DNA from: Deltaproteobacteria bacterium | GTDB lineage: Bacteria; Bdellovibrionota_C; UBA2361; SZUA-149; JADYYL01 | Length of the DNA: 5,925 nucleotides | NCBI GenBank assembly: GCA_020853655.1 | Contig: JADYYL010000303.1 | Span: 1-5,925, forward strand | Direction: 5' to 3' | Shown here: in pieces, positions 5,160 to 5,925 of the stretch | How the letters are laid out: each line of letters opens with the position of its first letter | Numbering within the stretch: the first letter of the stretch is position 1 | Notes under the pieces: generated by a model | What the model was told of the DNA's origin: nothing | Databases searched by the model: none | Seen by the model: the letters and a program-made list of their open reading frames with translations, nothing else | Position numbers and translations under genes: made by a program

Positions 5160-5925
5160 ATGAAGTACCGACGACTGGGCACCACTGGGCTCAAACTGAG
5201 CGAGCTCTCCTTTGGCTCTTGGGTGACGTTCCAGAAGCAACTCGATCAGTCGCTCGTTCTCGAGTGTATGCAAACCGCTTACGATGCGGGCGTCAATTTC
5301 TTCGACAACGCGGAGGTCTACTCCAAAGGGCAGGCTGAAGAACTGATGGGCCAGGCCATCCGAAAGCTCGGTTGGAGACGGGGCTCCTACGTCGTTTCGA
5401 CGAAGTTTTTCTGGGGGCTCCACGACACGCCCAACGAGAAGCGAACCCTCAACCGCAAGTATTTGATGCAGGCGATTGAGGACTCCCTCCGCCGGATGCA
5501 GCTCGATTTCGTCGACATCGTTTACTGCCACCGCCCAGATCCGGAGACGCCGATCGAAGAGACCGTTTGGGCGATGAGCGACATGATCGCGAGAGGGAGG
5601 GCGCTCTACTGGGGGACGTCAGAATGGAGCGCGGCCGAAATCGAAGAGGCGTTCCAGATCGCCGAACGCCTTGGGCTTCGCATGCCGGTCGTCGAACAAC
5701 CGGAATACAATCTCCTCACGCGTCGCCGAGTCGAAGAGGAGTACGCGCCACTCTTTGAGAAGCGGCGGCTGGGGACCACGATCTGGAGTCCGCTCGCCTC
5801 GGGTCTCCTCAGCGGGAAGTATTCTGAAGGGGCGTCCAAGGGGGGACGCCTGAATATGGCCGGTTTCGAATGGTTGAAAGAGAAGGTCCATACCGACCGC
5901 AACCTCGCCGTGGCCAGTGAGCTGA
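5160..5925 (+). CDS. Aldo/keto reductase, Kv-beta-like subgroup (3' end missing)
   Basis: This cytosolic NADPH-dependent oxidoreductase reduces aldehydes or ketones. The 255 visible residues start MKYRRLGTTGLKLSEL. The catalytic set is Asp49 and Tyr54 (FFDNAEVY), Lys82 (VSTKFFW) and His124 (VYCHRPDPETP). YWGTSEWS, EQPEYNLL and TIWSPLASGLLSGKY line the cofactor and substrate pocket. GFEWLKEKV near the edge matches a segment I recall from the vertebrate potassium-channel beta subunits. That places it in the Kv-beta/YghZ-like group and not with the xylose-reductase type. Kv-beta2 has Asn where this protein has the more usual catalytic His124. Related proteins are about 320-335 residues long, so roughly 70-80 are cut off by the window edge. 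The start is well supported by GGAGG at 5148-5152 with a 7-base spacer. No ion-channel gene is visible, so a stand-alone detoxifying reductase is the default reading. Confidence 0.95.
   Translation, partial: MKYRRLGTTGLKLSELSFGSWVTFQKQLDQSLVLECMQTAYDAGVNFFDNAEVYSKGQAEELMGQAIRKLGWRRGSYVVSTKFFWGLHDTPNEKRTLNRKYLMQAIEDSLRRMQLDFVDIVYCHRPDPETPIEETVWAMSDMIARGRALYWGTSEWSAAEIEEAFQIAERLGLRMPVVEQPEYNLLTRRRVEEEYAPLFEKRRLGTTIWSPLASGLLSGKYSEGASKGGRLNMAGFEWLKEKVHTDRNLAVASEL

Noticed and set aside
4946..5338. Plus-strand open frame across the intergenic region and into the reductase gene
   Set aside because: It lies in a different frame from the clear aldo/keto reductase, runs through the stem-loops and shows no domain.
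1..5925. CRISPR arrays, tRNA or rRNA genes, transposases and phage genes
   Set aside because: I found no regularly spaced direct repeats, no RNA-gene signatures and no recombinase or transposase motifs on either strand.

Overview
The window comes from a Gram-negative-type bacterium with fairly GC-rich DNA (mid-to-high fifties percent by eye). Two genes have cleavable Sec-type signal peptides, one has an N-terminal signal or anchor, and good Shine-Dalgarno sites of the GGAGG type precede most starts. I cannot name the species. From memory, the pair of a RedB-like thioredoxin-fold protein and a six-helix hybrid histidine kinase recalls Planctomycetes, Myxococcota and related deltaproteobacterial or uncultured lineages, but this is an impression and not a search result. 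No mobile element, tRNA, rRNA or CRISPR array is visible.

Layout, left to right. Bases 1-117 are probably the tail of an upstream + strand gene, whose stop codon lies inside the ribosome-binding sequence of the next gene. Bases 122-733 encode a small exported or membrane-anchored thioredoxin-fold protein with a CxC motif. Its stop overlaps the start of a 632-residue hybrid sensor histidine kinase (730-2628) by the four bases ATGA, so these two genes form a translationally coupled unit. Bases 2629-2960 are non-coding and hold two strong inverted repeats just after the kinase. Bases 2961-3758 encode a secreted alpha/beta-hydrolase of the dienelactone hydrolase family. It converges, with 44 bp between, on a minus-strand gene (3803-4789) for a periplasmic binding protein of the branched-chain amino acid (LivJ/LivK) type. 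Bases 4790-5159 are a 370-bp divergent intergenic region unusually rich in perfect inverted repeats, including a 19-bp operator-like palindrome and two long stem-loops. From 5160 to the right edge runs a truncated aldo/keto reductase of the Kv-beta-like subgroup.

How the genes work together. Only the first two (possibly three) genes look like an operon. The likely reading is a redox- or metal-related envelope protein paired with a membrane sensor kinase that has almost no extracytoplasmic domain and carries its own receiver. The hydrolase, the orphan binding protein and the aldo/keto reductase appear to be independent transcription units with no shared pathway evident. The most unusual non-coding signals are the repeat cluster at 4820-4997 and the paired inverted repeats at 2670-2755.
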